From assembly GCA_026214975.1 (NCBI GenBank), contig CM047805.1, positions 115,811,845-115,875,844 of the forward strand: a stretch of DNA of 64,000 nt, written 5' to 3'. The notes under the pieces were generated by a model. That model did no database searches, was not told the DNA's origin, and worked only from the letters and a program-made list of their open reading frames with translations. Position numbers and translations under genes: made by a program. Each line of letters opens with the position of its first letter. Positions within the stretch are counted from its first letter, which is position 1. This DNA is from Gentiana macrophylla. Its lineage: Eukaryota; Streptophyta; Magnoliopsida; Gentianales; Gentianaceae. Below are positions 24,605 through 35,404 of this stretch, piece by piece.

Positions 24605-24725
24605 AAATCGACCCAGTGCATCCGCAGTAGACCTCAGTGTGCTCGCACTGAGTGCTCTATTCTAAAATTGAACTTTATATCCGTCCAGTGCGTCCGCACT
24701 ACTTCTGGTGCGCTTGCACTGGATC
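24605..24725. repeat. Palindromic AGTGC/GCACT repeats in LTR A
   Basis: Four or more copies of a motif like CAGTGCGTCCGCACT or CAGTGTGCTCGCACTG. The position corresponds to the GACGCCCGTC minisatellite of LTR C, but the repeat unit has been replaced. Confidence 0.7.
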
Positions 24726-25369
24726 CTGCAACTTTCAGCATTGACGGTCTTCAGTAATTTGGCAATATCTTTCCGTGTAGAGCTCTGATTTGAGTGATTA
24801 AAGTTGCGTTGGAAAGCTCATTCAAATATCTACAACTTTAATGAAGACCACAAGTCCAGAAAATGCCTCCAACACAGATAAAAGTGCATATAAATTGAAT
24901 GTAAGGCGAAAACATCAACTATTTTTGATCCGTTTCCATTCTCGGGCTTCAGTTATGCCACTCTAAGTCTCATGCCTTGTCTTCCGGGATCATAACTCAC
25001 CGAGATCCTGCCTCAAAACATTCAAACACATACCGAGCATAACTCCGCAAGATAACTAGGGCTCGAAAAGGGTCAAAATACCGTAAAATGGTGAGGTTTT
25101 CTATTTATTTGACGGTTTACCTCAAAGTGGGTGTGGAATGCATTTTGCCCTATAAATGGTCTAAAACTACCCAATACAATCCAAAAGTGTCATAAATGGG
25201 GGTTAAAACATGCGCCGGAGCAAAGTAAAGTTGACTCTCATCACTCTTTAATTGAGAATCTAGCTAGGTATGTTTGGAATCAGGTTCAAGGAGTTCTTGC
25301 TAATTTGGTGCTGCATCTTGATGAGAACCTGCCTTGGTTCTCGTTCAGCCTCTTCTTGATAAGAACATT

Positions 25370-25843
25370 TATCATAGCCGGAAGGATTCAACGCTGACAG
25401 CCCTATCTTTAAAGAATAAGATTGGATTTGTAGATGGCTTTATCCCTATTGCCTAATGACGGTCACTATTTTGCTTGGAGGCAATACAACAATATGTTAA
25501 AGGATTTGTTATTAAACTCTATTTCTAAATCTATTGCTCAAAGTATCATCTATTATAAGACTACTTAGGGAATTTGGGATGATCTTGAAGATAGATTTGA
25601 GAGGTGATACCCACACTTCGTAAGATATTATGGAAGACATTCAAAGTACTAAGCAAGGAAACTTCTATGTCTCACATTATCTCACAAAATTGAAAGTTTT
25701 GTGGGATCATTTGGTTGTTTTAACACATCCTCCTGATTGTGATTGCGGTAAGCTGTGGTATAAAGAATATATTGAAAGGCAGTACCTGATTAGGTTTCTA
25801 AAAGGGTTGAATGACCATTTACGCAATTAAGTCTCAAGTTTGA
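25370..25843 (+). pseudogene. Copia F gag fragment
   Basis: Recognisable copia gag (UBN2-type) in the plus strand across two frames. First comes LKNKIGFVDG (a hallmark near the gag N-terminus), then after a frameshift HYFAWRQYNNML, then IWDDLEDRFER. A third stretch reads FYVSHYLTKLKVLWDHLV and CDCGKLWYKEYIERQYLIRFLKGLN. One in-frame TAG and at least one frameshift break it. The zinc knuckle and all downstream domains are missing. The copy belongs to F, whose PBS lies 22.5 kb to the left. Confidence 0.8.
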
Positions 25844-25925
25844 TGCTTGTGCCATTACCCTATATTAAATTTGCTTTCTCAATGTTTGTCAAGCAAAAAG
25901 GACAACATAATTATGGCAATTCAAA

Positions 25926-26594
25926 TGGTAATATAAAGTTGCAAACATGGTAGGGTGGAATTGTTGCAATTGCTCAGCAATCTTGACCATAGCATGAGAT
26001 ACATCATGTTGGCCGGTAGTTAGATTTGGCAAGTTGACCTCCATGTCTTCCTACAATTTGGGAAGATGAGCTCAGCGACGTGTTTCATCTCCTCCACCTT
26101 CCTATGTGGAGTTTGCATGTATTTGAATTTCAACATTTTTGTTTTTTTTTTGTTAACTTTTGAAGGCATATTGAGTGTTTTTAGAAGATTTCTTTGAAGG
26201 GTATAAATTTAAGACCCTCCTTCTAGCACCAAATGACGATGCCTAAAACTGTCAATAGTGGATTCGGGTAATTGGGCTTCGGAAGGATAACACAATTACT
26301 TTAACACGTGGATTTGATGATGGATTATAGCTGAGCTAATATGGAATTGAGTGCCTACGACCAAATGATTTGGGATTAAACTATTAACGTAACGAGCAAC
26401 CCAAGAATATAATATATGACGGGGCGAGTGGGTATTATGGTGGGGCAATGAGCAAATATCCATACTCTACCCTACCCGTGACAGGTTTTGGAAAATAAAA
26501 TCCATAGCCTCCCATACCCTTAAAAACACCCTACATCAACGATTAGAGTATGGTGTATATCCTCCGGGTTGGATCGAAATTGCCATTTCCATTC
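25926..26594 (-). mobile_element. Ty3-gypsy-like PBS/leader fragment (tentative)
   Basis: On the minus strand, TTTGGTGCTAGAAGGAGGG at 26215-26233 follows a CA end (at 26234). This resembles the PBS context of some plant Ty3-gypsy elements. Downstream, an ATG near 26150 opens a short lysine-rich frame that soon breaks. The part beyond 26234 would be LTR and includes a repeat-like GGGTATTATGGTGGGG/CCATACTCTACCC section. G inserted into it at 26599. Boundaries and family are inferred. Confidence 0.35.
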
Positions 26595-26599
26595 TTTAC

Positions 26600-26979
26600 T
26601 GTGGAAATATTACAAACATTACTTCAAAGAGATTGATGAGTCTCATTGAAGTTCAAACAGGTGCCCAAAGACTCTCGTAAATTGTGACAGGATATTTTGT
26701 ACACTTTATTTAATTATAAAAGACATATTAATTGTGATACATATAAACAATTAATATGTCAAACTCTAGTTTACTTTATGTCATAGACACAATTAATATG
26801 TCATAGACATAGCTTTTACTTTTACTTTTGCATGCTTGCCGCCCACATCTACATACTCAAGTGGCCGCCCAAGCTAGTGCTAGTCTCTCTCAATTGTATC
26901 TATTTATACACCTCTCATATCAATGAATAAACTAAGTTGAAGTTTACTCTTGTGTTAACACATTCTCAAACTCTCTTCA
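26600..26979 (+). repeat. 5' LTR of copia G
   Basis: Starts TGTGGAAATATTAC and ends AACTCTCTTCA. It matches 31284-31662; most differences lie in the first 110 bp. A TATTTATA box lies at about 26901. Confidence 0.95.
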
Positions 26980-26992
26980 TGGTATCGGAGAC
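26980..26992 (+). other. PBS of copia G
   Basis: TGGTATCGGAGAC directly follows the LTR. It is an initiator tRNA-Met site variant; element L has the same TATCGGAG core. Confidence 0.9.
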
Positions 26993-27059
26993 TTACTGAG
27001 TTCTAAAATCCGCTGCAAAACTCAGTTCTTTTTCAGAAAAATGTCAACATTATCTGAAG

Positions 27060-28060
27060 TTTCATCTTCTTGATGAGACTCACAATTTGCCTCGTGAGAT
27101 GGGATAATCGAACACTCTTCTTTACAAATCATAAACTTGATGGTAACAATTATTTGCTATGGTCAAGGTCTATGAAAATGTATATCTCTCGGCCAGGGCA
27201 AGATGGGATATCATCAGGTTCCAAACTCCGCCTCACGAAACTGACCCCAAGTTTGAAGCATGGGACACAGAAAATAACCAAGTCATGACCATCCTCACGA
27301 GGTCTATGACAAAAGAGATCAGTGAGAACTTTATGATGTATGACACTGCTAAGGAAATGCTGGGATAATGCCAGGAGACCTTTACTCAAAAAGGACAATA
27401 CATCCAAGTCTATGAACTCAAGCCAGATTCAAAATTGCGAGACAAGGGGATATGTCTCGTAACTCAATACTTTAATCAACTATCTAAGGCATGGCAACAC
27501 CTAGATATGTTGGAAACTCACCCTGGAATGATGTTAAAGATCTTTGCACTCTTTAAAGACATTATCGAGAAAAGAGAGTATTCAAATTCCTTCTTGGGTG
27601 AATCCTACTCTTGATGATGTCGAGGTAGAATTCTTGCTACTAAACCTCTTCCAAATCTCAAATCCATGTTTCTTTGAGGTCAAACATGAGGAAAGCAGGA
27701 GGAAAGTGATGTTCTTTGAACCCCCTGCCGACAACCCTATTGAAAGTGCCACCGCCGATCGGGAACCTGCTTGAGGCTACCGAGGCTTACTGAGAAGCCT
27801 GGCCGATAAAGCGGGAAGCCGCTTCGTGACCACCGCAAACGCACTAATCACACCAAGGACACTTTCTTTGGAAGCTACATGGCAAGCCTAACTCCTCCAA
27901 GACCTCAGGACACTGCCAAGGAAAGTCGTAAGGCGGGACACATAAGTGAGGAAGAAGATGACAACAAGGTTGAATGCTCACTTGTCGCATTCAAAGCCTT
28001 CCTAACTCAACAAAAGGGAGGTAGTCACTCTACCGACATAGCATCTCATGCCAGTCTCTG
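27060..28060 (+). pseudogene. Copia G gag
   Basis: Gag is spread over three frames. The opening has LDGNNYLLWSRSMKMYI, then a second frame carries KFEAWDTENNQVMTIL and TKEISENFMMYDTAKEM, then LVTQYFNQLSKAWQHLDM. Later parts (27600-27775) carry FEVKHEESRRKVMF. These are standard landmarks of copia UBN2 gag. I do not see an intact zinc knuckle. Stops and frameshifts are frequent. Confidence 0.8.
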
Positions 28061-28079
28061 AGTAAATTCTACTCATCTA

Positions 28080-29280
28080 TTAGTAATGAAACCTGGATTG
28101 TTGACTCTGGGGCCTCATCCCATATGATTTGGTAATAAAAATCTCATTACTCAACTTAAGCCATGTCCCCAAATTCACAATATTAAGGCTCATTGATGGA
28201 TCTATCTCTAGTGCAAAAGGTTTTGGTCGGTGCGACTTACTAATAAGATATGCTGCAGAATGTCCTATTTGTTCCAAAATTAGATTGCAATCTCATATCT
28301 CACAAGAAACTTACTAAAGATTTGAACTGGATCGTTGTTTTTAATGAGAATCGGTGCACATTCCAGATCATTCCTCAAAGGCGTGATTGGGACTGCTAAA
28401 CCTTGCTCAGTCATTTGTGGTCAACCCTTTGAAGTAAGATCAAGACCGAACCGCCTCAAGAACACTGCACTCAAAACCTAGACAATATCATGTTATGGCA
28501 TTATAGACTAGGACATCCCAGATTTTAGTTATTTAAAGTCTATAGATCTGAATTGTTTAAAGGTTGTAATTTGAATGATCTTCAATGTGATATTTGTCGG
28601 TTGCTAAACTCACCAAATCTGTGTATGCAAAATTACCTTACTTACCATCCACACCATTCACCTTAATTCACAAAGTGACGTATGGGGACCCTCAAGAGTA
28701 AAAAGCATAACAGAAAGAGGTGGTTTGTTACCTTCATAGATGACCACACCGAGAACCACTTGGTTATTTTTAATGAAGGATAAGTCGAAGTTGGACCCAT
28801 CTTTCAAGAATTTTACAACATGGTCTCCACTCGGTTTGACACTAAGATCAAAATCTTGAAGATTGACAATGCTCTTGAATATTATGAGTCTCATCTCGGT
28901 AATTTCTTGATGGATAAAGGATTGTCCATATCGGTAGTTGTGTTGAAACCCCTCACAAAATGGGGTTCTTTGAGAGAAAGAACAGCATCCGCTTGAAATG
29001 GCTAGGTCTATTATGTTTACCACAAATGTTCCAAAATATATGTGGGGTGAAGCCATATTGACTTCCACATACTTAATCAACAGACTTCCCAAACAGGTAC
29101 TAGGCTTCAAAACTCCTATCAAAACCCCACTGGACACACACTCCCGCCCCATCTTATTTCCCGATTACCTCCAAAAATCTTTGGTTGTACTTGTGTTTGT
29201 CTATATCCATGCCCAACATGAAGCAAACTTGATCCCAAAGCTCACAAGTGCATTTTCCTAGGATATGCAAAAAGCGAGGA
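28080..29280 (+). pseudogene. Copia G protease and integrase
   Basis: A decayed protease active site (WIVDSGASSHM in a broken frame) lies near 28090. The zinc-binding region reads YRLGHPRF then CDIC near 28500-28590. The integrase core shows FIDDHT and KIDNALEYYES (second aspartate). Further on (28998-29120) comes MARSIMFTTNVPKYMWGEA followed by TYLINRLP, the usual end of the copia integrase core. Multiple stops. Confidence 0.8.
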
Positions 29281-29456
29281 AAGGTTACAAGTGCTACTCT
29301 CCTTACGAAAAGAGATTTTACAATTCTATGGATGTAAATTTTTTGAAAGGACTCCCCTACTACAAACAAGTCCCTTTGAGGCGCCATCAACGATGGAAAC
29401 ACGATAGAAATTGACCTAAACCCCTTCCTTCAAAGAAACTCTTAACCTCAAAGAAC

Positions 29457-29605
29457 TCATCGATCCTCGCAGATCGAACCCAAGATTCTCGATCGACTCA
29501 CAAAGACTCACTCGATCCTCAAAGAACCGATCGACTCAGAGCTCATCGATCCCGAGCCCATCGACACTCGGCAATCTGCAGATCCTCGCAGCTCATCGAC
29601 ATTGA
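29457..29605. repeat. ATCGA-rich short repeats in G
   Basis: Degenerate copies of 'catcgatcctcgcag' and 'gatcgactca' fill the linker between integrase and RT. This is local replication slippage in a non-conserved linker. Confidence 0.6.
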
Positions 29606-29739
29606 TGATGCACTCTATTGCTCTAAGGAAAGGAAAAGATCATGCATCGATCATTCTATTCATACTTATTTATCTTATGATCATTGTCTCCTGTCTTTGC
29701 CATGTTTACACAGGACTCGGACTCTCACTCTATCCCTAG

Positions 29740-30504
29740 AAATATTCGTGAGGCCCTTCAAAATGATAAGTGGAAGGTCTTTGTTAAACCGAGATGATCG
29801 CCTCCTGGATAATCATACTTGGGACCTCACAACTCTTCCCAAAGGCAAGAAGAAGGCGATTAGCTGCTGCAGATGGTTATTCACTATCAAATACAATCTT
29901 CGATGGTACAATTGACAAGTACAAAGCCGATTGGTAGCAAGGGATTCACTCAAACTTATGGTATTGACTATAAGGAAACTTTTGCACCAAAGTGGCAAAA
30001 CTCAACCTTTGTCAGGGTTTCGATCTCTCTATTTGTCCAACTGGGTGGCCTCTACACCAATTGGATATCAAAAATGCTTTTCTCAATGGTGATCTCACTG
30101 AGGAAGTCTATATGAATGTACCTCCTGGTTTTGTCAATCCCCACACTCAGGGCAAGGTATGCAAACTCAGGGAATCTCTATATGGCCTGAAGCAATCCCC
30201 AAGAGCCTGGTTTGGGAAACTTACTACTGTGGTCAAAGCTGCTGGATATCATCAATGCAACTCAGATCACACTATGTTCATCAAGACAACCAACCGCAGA
30301 AGGTCTATTCTTATTGTATATGTGGATGATATCATCCTTACTGGAGATGACTCTACTGAGATTCAAAATTTAAAGACTCTACTGGCAAAGGTATTCCAAG
30401 TTAAAGATCTGGGCTCCCTAAAATACTTTCTTGGTATGGAAATAGCTAGAAGCGGTAAAGGCATTTCAATCTCTCAAAGGAAGTATGTACTAGATCTGCT
30501 TTGA
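29740..30504 (+). pseudogene. Copia G reverse transcriptase
   Basis: The first part (29750-29990) is broken but shows CRWLFTIKYN. The long frame 29992-30504 carries LDIKNAFLNGDLTEEVYM, the KVCKLRESLYGLKQSPRAW motif, the catalytic YVDDI at about 30320, and DLGSLKYFLGMEIAR. The catalytic aspartates are intact in this piece. The frame ends in a stop before RNase H. Confidence 0.9.
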
Positions 30505-30519
30505 AGGAAAGCGGCATCT

Positions 30520-31260
30520 TTGGGATGCAAACTCTGTTGTATCCCCAGAGAGACCCCAAGAACACTCCATCGCATGGTGACATTCTTTGTCTTAAAAGAA
30601 CAATATCAAAGGCTTGTAGGTAAACTCATCTACCTTTCTCACACAAGACCCGATATTGCATATGGGGTTAGTCTGGTCGGTCGGTTCATGCACCGCCTCT
30701 TGAGCAACATTGGGATCTTGTGAATAGGATCTTGAGATATTTAAAGTCCACTCCTGCCAAGGCATGCACTTCACCAAGTCTCTTGATAGATCAATCAAGG
30801 TCTACACCGATCTTGATTCAATTTGGATGTCACATTGACAGACGATCTACCACAGGCTATTGCTCTCGTATGTATGGGGAACACTGGTTACTTGGAGAAG
30901 CAAGAAACAACCCATTGTGTCAAGAAGCGATCTTTGAAAGTCGAACTTAGGGCACTTGTACTTGGCATTTGTGAAGCTCTATGGCTAAAAAAAGTCTTGA
31001 CCGAACTTCAAAGAACCTCCTCAAAGAACCTATCACACTATGTTGTGATAATAATTGACCTTATGCATGGTGAAGATCCCATCCATCATGATAAAACCAA
31101 GCATGTGGATATTGACAGCACTTTCGAAGGAAAAGATTGATGCCAGGATTATTCAACTCCAAAGTATGTTCCTCAGCAGATCGAATCGCCGATATTCTTA
31201 CCAAGGCTATTCCCCCTCTTATGTTCGGTGAGACTTAGTAGCAAACTTATTTGCATCAAC
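30520..31260 (+). pseudogene. Copia G RNase H
   Basis: Contains the RT-RNase H connection ([20 protein letters not shown], 30605-30665). The RNase H domain is broken by frameshifts and has lost its usual opening acidic motif. Then come LRALVLGICEALWLKKVL and, near the end, HDKTKHVDID followed by a tail with ADILTKAI. The order and spacing are those of copia. Confidence 0.85.
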
Positions 31261-31271
31261 ATATCTGACCA

Positions 31272-31283
31272 GATTTGAGGGGG
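31272..31283 (+). other. Polypurine tract of copia G
   Basis: GATTTGAGGGGG lies directly before the 3' LTR start TGTGGAAA. It is a standard copia PPT. Confidence 0.9.
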
Positions 31284-31662
31284 TGTGGAAATATTACAAG
31301 ATTACTTCAAAGAGATTGATGAGTCTCATTGAAGTTCAGTTGAGGTGCCCAGATGACCTCGAGAAATTGCACAGATATTTTGTACACTTTATTTAATTAT
31401 AAAAGACATATTAATTGTGATACATATAAACAATTAATATGTCAAACTCTAGTTTACTTTATGTCATAGACACAATTAATATGTCATAGACATAGCTTTT
31501 ACTTTTACTTTTGCATGCTTGCCGCCCACATCTACATACTCAAGTGGCCGCCCAAGCTAGTGCTAGTCTCTCTCAATTGTATCTATTTATACACCTCTCA
31601 TATCAATGAATAAACTAAGTTGAAGTTTACTCTTGTGTTAACACATTCTCAAACTCTCTTCA
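31284..31662 (+). repeat. 3' LTR of copia G
   Basis: 379 bp, ending AACTCTCTTCA, followed by the TTTAC duplication. Confidence 0.95.
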
Positions 31663-31685
31663 TTTACCATAAGTAATATTATTTT

Positions 31686-31999
31686 CAGGGGCGTCAATGT
31701 GTGATTTGGGGCCTTAGGCCAATTTTGTGTATAGGGTCCTTGATTCCTCAAAAAGTTATATAGGTGTAACCGTTATTTTTAAAGTATACTAATTGAAAAG
31801 ATGTGAATACAGGTATTAAGTTAGTTATCTTTTTTTAAACTGAATATATGTATGGATCTATGTCTTATAAAAAAAATCAGTTTGAATGAAAGAATTATCC
31901 TGAAATACACTAACATATAAAATCAAGGGCCCATAAAATATGAATTTTAAGAAGGATCCTAAACCGTGACATTGTTTGTCTGCCTAAGAGACGCCTATG
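31686..31999. mobile_element. hAT-like MITE, 314 bp
   Basis: Termini are CAGGGGCGTC at the left and, inverted, CATAGGCGTC at the right (8 of 10 match). The flanks are ATTATTTT and ATTATTTC, an 8-bp duplication with one mismatch, as expected for the hAT superfamily. Subterminal blocks TTGGGGCCTTAGGCC and CAAGGGCCC are typical of such elements. No coding capacity. Confidence 0.7.
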
Positions 32000-32007
32000 A
32001 TTATTTC

Positions 32008-34260
32008 AAATGCAATTTCCTCAGATGCATACCGTCATTAGTGATGGACTACATCATAAATTTCAATAATATGAATTCGTTGAAATTGTAATCCAACGCC
32101 CCCAAACCCTGGGTCTGATAGCGCTAAGTAAGCAATAAAGGATCCGGTTAACTGCTTAGACTGTCGTCCCTGCTTGGTCTAAATGGGATCCGAGTTGACA
32201 AGACCTTTATGTCTCACACTTATAAGGAGGTAATGCGCTTCTCCCACATCCAATGTGAGTTATCACATTCTCCCCCTTATAATAAACTGGATCCTTGCAA
32301 GGATTTGTCCCAGACTCGTCTCTGCAATTTGAATTCTTTGAAATTATAATGTAACGCCCCCAAAGCTCAGGTCTGGTAGCGCTAAATGAGTCATAAATGA
32401 TCCGGTTAACTACTTAGATCAGCATCCTCGCTTGGTCTAAAGGGATAACCTGAGTTGACAAGACATTTATGTCTCACACTTATGAGGGGAGAATACGCTT
32501 CTCCCACATCCAGTGTGGAATATCCCATTCTCCCCCTTATAAGCAACTTGTCCCAGAATCGTCTCTATAATTTTAATTAGTTGAAATGTGGTATATCACA
32601 TTCCTCCCTTATAAGCAACTTGTCCTAGACTCGTCTCTATGATTTGAATTCATTGAAATTGTAATGTAATGTCTAAAAATGCTGACCTGATTTGACAAGA
32701 CATTTATATCTCACACTTATATGAATGGTGCGCTTTCCCAACATCCAATGTGGAATTTGTCCCAGACTCATCCCTACAACTATTAGAGGAATCCAGAGGT
32801 GCCCCCACCGTCTCTCACGGTGTGGCACATAGTCCCGTCTGGTAGTCGACTCTGATATGTGGGATATCACATTCTCCTAGCATAGAAGCAAGAGGGTTCT
32901 CACCAGGATTTGTCCCAGACTCGTCCTTACTAGAGGAATCTAGAGGTGCCCCCCATCGTCTCTTGCGGTGTGGCATGGTGAGGTAGTCGGCTCTGATACA
33001 AATCGTAACGCTCTCAACCCTCTTATAATCATAGGGCTACCTCGCCAGTATTTGCCACGTCCCTACTAGAGGAATTTAGAAATGCCCCCGCACAATCTCT
33101 CACGGTGTGGCATGGTGAGGTAGTCGGCTCTAATACCAATTGTAATGCCGTCAAACCCCTTTTATAAGCAAGGGGCGTCCTTGCCGGGATTTGTCTAGAG
33201 GTGCCTCGCTGTCTCTCATTGTGTGGCACGGTGAGGTAGTCGCCTCTGATACCAATCGTAAAGCCTACAAACCCGCTCCCCTTATAAGCAAGGGGTGTCC
33301 TCACTAGAATTTTCCCCAGACTCGCCCCTACCAGAGGCCTATAGGTGCCTAGAGGTGCCCCCAATGTCTTTCATGTTGTGAAACGGCTCTGATATCAATT
33401 ATAACGCCCTCAACCCCCCACCCCCCAACACCTGGCTCAAAAGGTTTGAGCCATGTGGCATGCCATATGGGCTACCCATGGTTCAAAAAGTTTGAACCAA
33501 TGATAAACTTCAACCTTCAATTTTTTGAATCAAAAGGTAGAATCTATAAGCCCACAATGTGGACCTAAGGTTAAACTTAACAATTCAAATTTTTGAATGA
33601 CCAAGGTTCATGTCTTATGGTTCAAGTTGAATCATAAAACATCACTTTTGATTAACAAATCAAAAGGAAGAAACAAAAGAATTTTATTTTGACTTTTATT
33701 TTAGAATGATTCTAATCATAAAATTAGAATAAAATTGATTTTAAAATTAGTCGTTAATTTTATTTACAATATATAATTATTTAATTATCAACCTCCTTCA
33801 TGATTTGTCCTAGACTCGTTTCTACCAAAGGAATCTAGAGGTGTCTCTCACAATGTGGTACTTAGTCCCGTCTGGTAGTCGGCTCTGATACCAATTGTAA
33901 CGTCCTCAACCCCTCTTCAGGATTTGTCCCAGACTCGTCTCTCACGGTGTGGCACTTAGTCTCGCATGGTAGTCGGTTGTGATAACAATTGTAACGCCCT
34001 CACCCTCGAGTCTGGTAGCGCTAAGTGAGCCATAAAGGATCCGGTTAATTGTTTAGACTGTCGTCCTCATTTGGTTTATAAGGGCTAACCCTAGTTGATA
34101 AGACTTTATGTCTCACACTTATAAGGAGATGATGCGCTTTTCCTATATCTTACGTGGGATATCAAATGTCCCCACCGTCTCTCACGGTATGACGCTTAGT
34201 CTCGTCTGTTAGTCGGCTGTGATACCAATTGTAACGCCCTCACTCCCGAGTCTGGTAGCT
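32008..34260 (-). mobile_element. Cluster of degraded TRIM/LTR-like units
   Basis: Many partial copies of one family lie side by side. One unit type reads 'taacgccc...ctggtagcgctaa...ggatccggttaa...gtctcacacttat' (32091, 32350, 33990, partial elsewhere). The other reads 'tctctcacggtgtggca', then a TAGTCGGCTCTGATACCAATTGTAACG block (32850-34230, at least seven copies). Read on the minus strand the latter gives ATTGGTATCAGAGCC, an initiator tRNA-Met PBS. The parent was therefore probably a copia-type or TRIM element whose LTR ends in CGTTACA. Copies are diverged and truncated and carry no coding sequence. Confidence 0.6.
33425..33790. repeat. Hairpin-rich AT segment inside the TRIM cluster
   Basis: Contains inverted repeats GGCTCAAAAGGTTTGAGCC and GGTTCAAAAAGTTTGAACC, then weaker ones ending near 33650. 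The style resembles the leaders of D and J, but no direct sequence match was seen. Confidence 0.5.
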
Positions 34261-34340
34261 CGCCGGCCACGTATCAGAAGTCGACTTTACTCAATGATAA
34301 GACTTGACTAAGAATTCTTCTTCACACAGGTCGCGAAGAA

Positions 34341-34393
34341 GAATCGAACCGGTAACTTTCCTAGGTATTTTCAAATCAATTACCATCTGAGCG
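34341..34393 (-). ncRNA. SINE-like A and B boxes (tRNA-derived)
   Basis: On the minus strand, GCTCAGATGGTA resembles an A box. About 30 bp on, GGTTCGATTC matches a pol III B box, and the spacing fits a tRNA-derived SINE head. The rest does not fold as a tRNA cloverleaf that I can confirm, and no poly-A end or TSD was found. Confidence 0.4.
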
Positions 34394-34399
34394 TTCAAT

Positions 34400-34908
34400 T
34401 AACATCGTTATGAAATTGAACAATCATGCTGTGCAAATAAATTTTTTTGTTTTTGTTTTTGTTTTGAGAAGAACAATCATGCTATATATTAGTTGGCTTG
34501 CATTTGAAGCAACTTTATTCAAATTTAAACATTATCCGATATATCCACGGAAAGCCAGATCTATTATTTAGTTTAATAATACACACTGTATCTAAAAATA
34601 AAATAAATATACACACTAATTCCTCTTTAAGCTTGATATGCCCCCACCGCGGATGTCTCCAAAAGCCACTTCAAGTGGGCAATTTTTTATTAATCTCTAA
34701 ATCTACCATTCGCAATGTAAACAATTTCGGTCCCCACTAATTATTAGAGTCACGCCAAAGCACGATTATAAATTATATATAATACATGTGATGGAACCAC
34801 TAAGTTTAACAAATAATGGAGTGGAGAATCATGTCATACATTAATAAAATTTAAGATAAATTTTGTTCTACTTATTCATTCCTTCTTTTTTGTTTTTTTA
34901 TGAGTTTT

Positions 34909-34910
<2 letters not shown>
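34400..34910. other. Unassigned AT-rich sequence
   Basis: Only a short plus-strand frame (34498-34740) without recognisable domains. Nothing else seen. Confidence 0.4.

Positions 34911-34982
<72 letters not shown>
34911..34982. repeat. (AT)n microsatellite, 72 bp
   Basis: An uninterrupted AT run of about 36 units immediately upstream of the LINE fragment. Confidence 0.97.
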
Positions 34983-34985
<3 letters not shown>

Positions 34986-34990
34986 CCTCT

Positions 34991-35369
34991 GTAATGGCTA
35001 ACAGACTGAAAAGCATCCTCCCTCCTGATATCAGTCACCATTTATTACCACTTTACCCGAAGAATCATCACTAACAATAATATTAAGGCACATGAATTTC
35101 TTAACTTTATGAGGCATAAGAGAATTGGAAAGGATAATTTAACGGTCATTAAGCTTTGGCAAAAGGATTTTGATAGGGTTGAGCGGTTGAGCGGTTCTTT
35201 ATTGTTTTCATAATGGAAAAGCGGGGTTACCGTAAGCCTGTGGATTTATAGAGTTTGGAGTGCATTTCAACCACTTCTTTTTCCTTCATCGTCAAGTTTT
35301 GTCAAACCTTCTAGAGAGCTCAGACGGAGTGATCCTCTTTCACCTTATATCTTCTTGCTTTGAGCTAAA
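34991..35369 (+). pseudogene. LINE (L1-like) reverse transcriptase fragment
   Basis: Frame pieces carry ANRLKSILPPDIS, then AHEFLNFMRHKRIGKDNLTV followed by a KDFDRVE block (AFDRVEW in intact elements), and then DPLSPYIFLL (the RQGDPLSPYLF motif). These are the consecutive landmarks of plant L1-type RT. Frameshifts and stops separate them and the YADD motif is not reached. The 5' end abuts the AT microsatellite; the 3' end meets the LTR of H near 35405. Confidence 0.8.
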
Positions 35370-35404
35370 GGTTTTAGTTTCTTATGGAAAATGATGAGAA
35401 GAAG

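Larger units (their letters stand above)
2933..25243 (-). mobile_element. Solo LTR A, split by elements B and C
   Basis: Its three pieces are 2933-3076, 21892-22084 and 23877-25243, together about 1.7 kb. On the minus strand it begins TGATGAGAGTCAAC and ends in CA at 2933. The flanks carry a perfect 5-bp duplication CTCTT (2928-2932 and 25244-25248). No PBS, polypurine tract or coding domain belongs to it, so it is a solo LTR or a non-autonomous unit. Element C is a full-length relative: the first 140 bp and the last 1.3 kb of A align with C by eye. A was hit by B at 3076/21892 and by C at 22084/23877. Confidence 0.85.
2651..25925 (+). mobile_element. Copia relic F, outermost host of the left nest
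   Basis: F is a plus-strand Ty1-copia fragment split by about 22 kb of later insertions. Its 5' LTR ends at 2853 (...TTTCATCA) and is followed directly by an initiator tRNA-Met type PBS. The LTR start is uncertain; 2651 (TGTTTGGATAG) is a working choice. F is interrupted at 2932 by solo LTR A with a perfect CTCTT duplication. It resumes at 25249 with leader and gag. Protease, integrase, RT and a 3' LTR are absent, and the element appears truncated at about 25925. It is the oldest layer of the left nest. Confidence 0.7.
26600..31662 (+). mobile_element. Copia retrotransposon G, complete but decayed
   Basis: This 5,063-bp plus-strand Ty1-copia element has 380-bp and 379-bp LTRs and perfect TTTAC duplications (26595-26599, 31663-31667). 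It has a PBS, PPT and domain order gag, protease, integrase, RT, RNase H. All domains are recognisable but split among frames by stops and frameshifts, so this copy is dead. The compact size and short LTRs separate it from the long-LTR family of D, J and K. Confidence 0.95.

Noticed and set aside
24521..24757. 78-codon frame with a Tyr-Ile run
   Set aside because: Produced by translation of the TA microsatellite.
33388..34225. PBS sites of intact elements
   Set aside because: The PBS-like segments are not flanked by paired LTRs or coding domains, so they are treated as fragments of a TRIM-like family.
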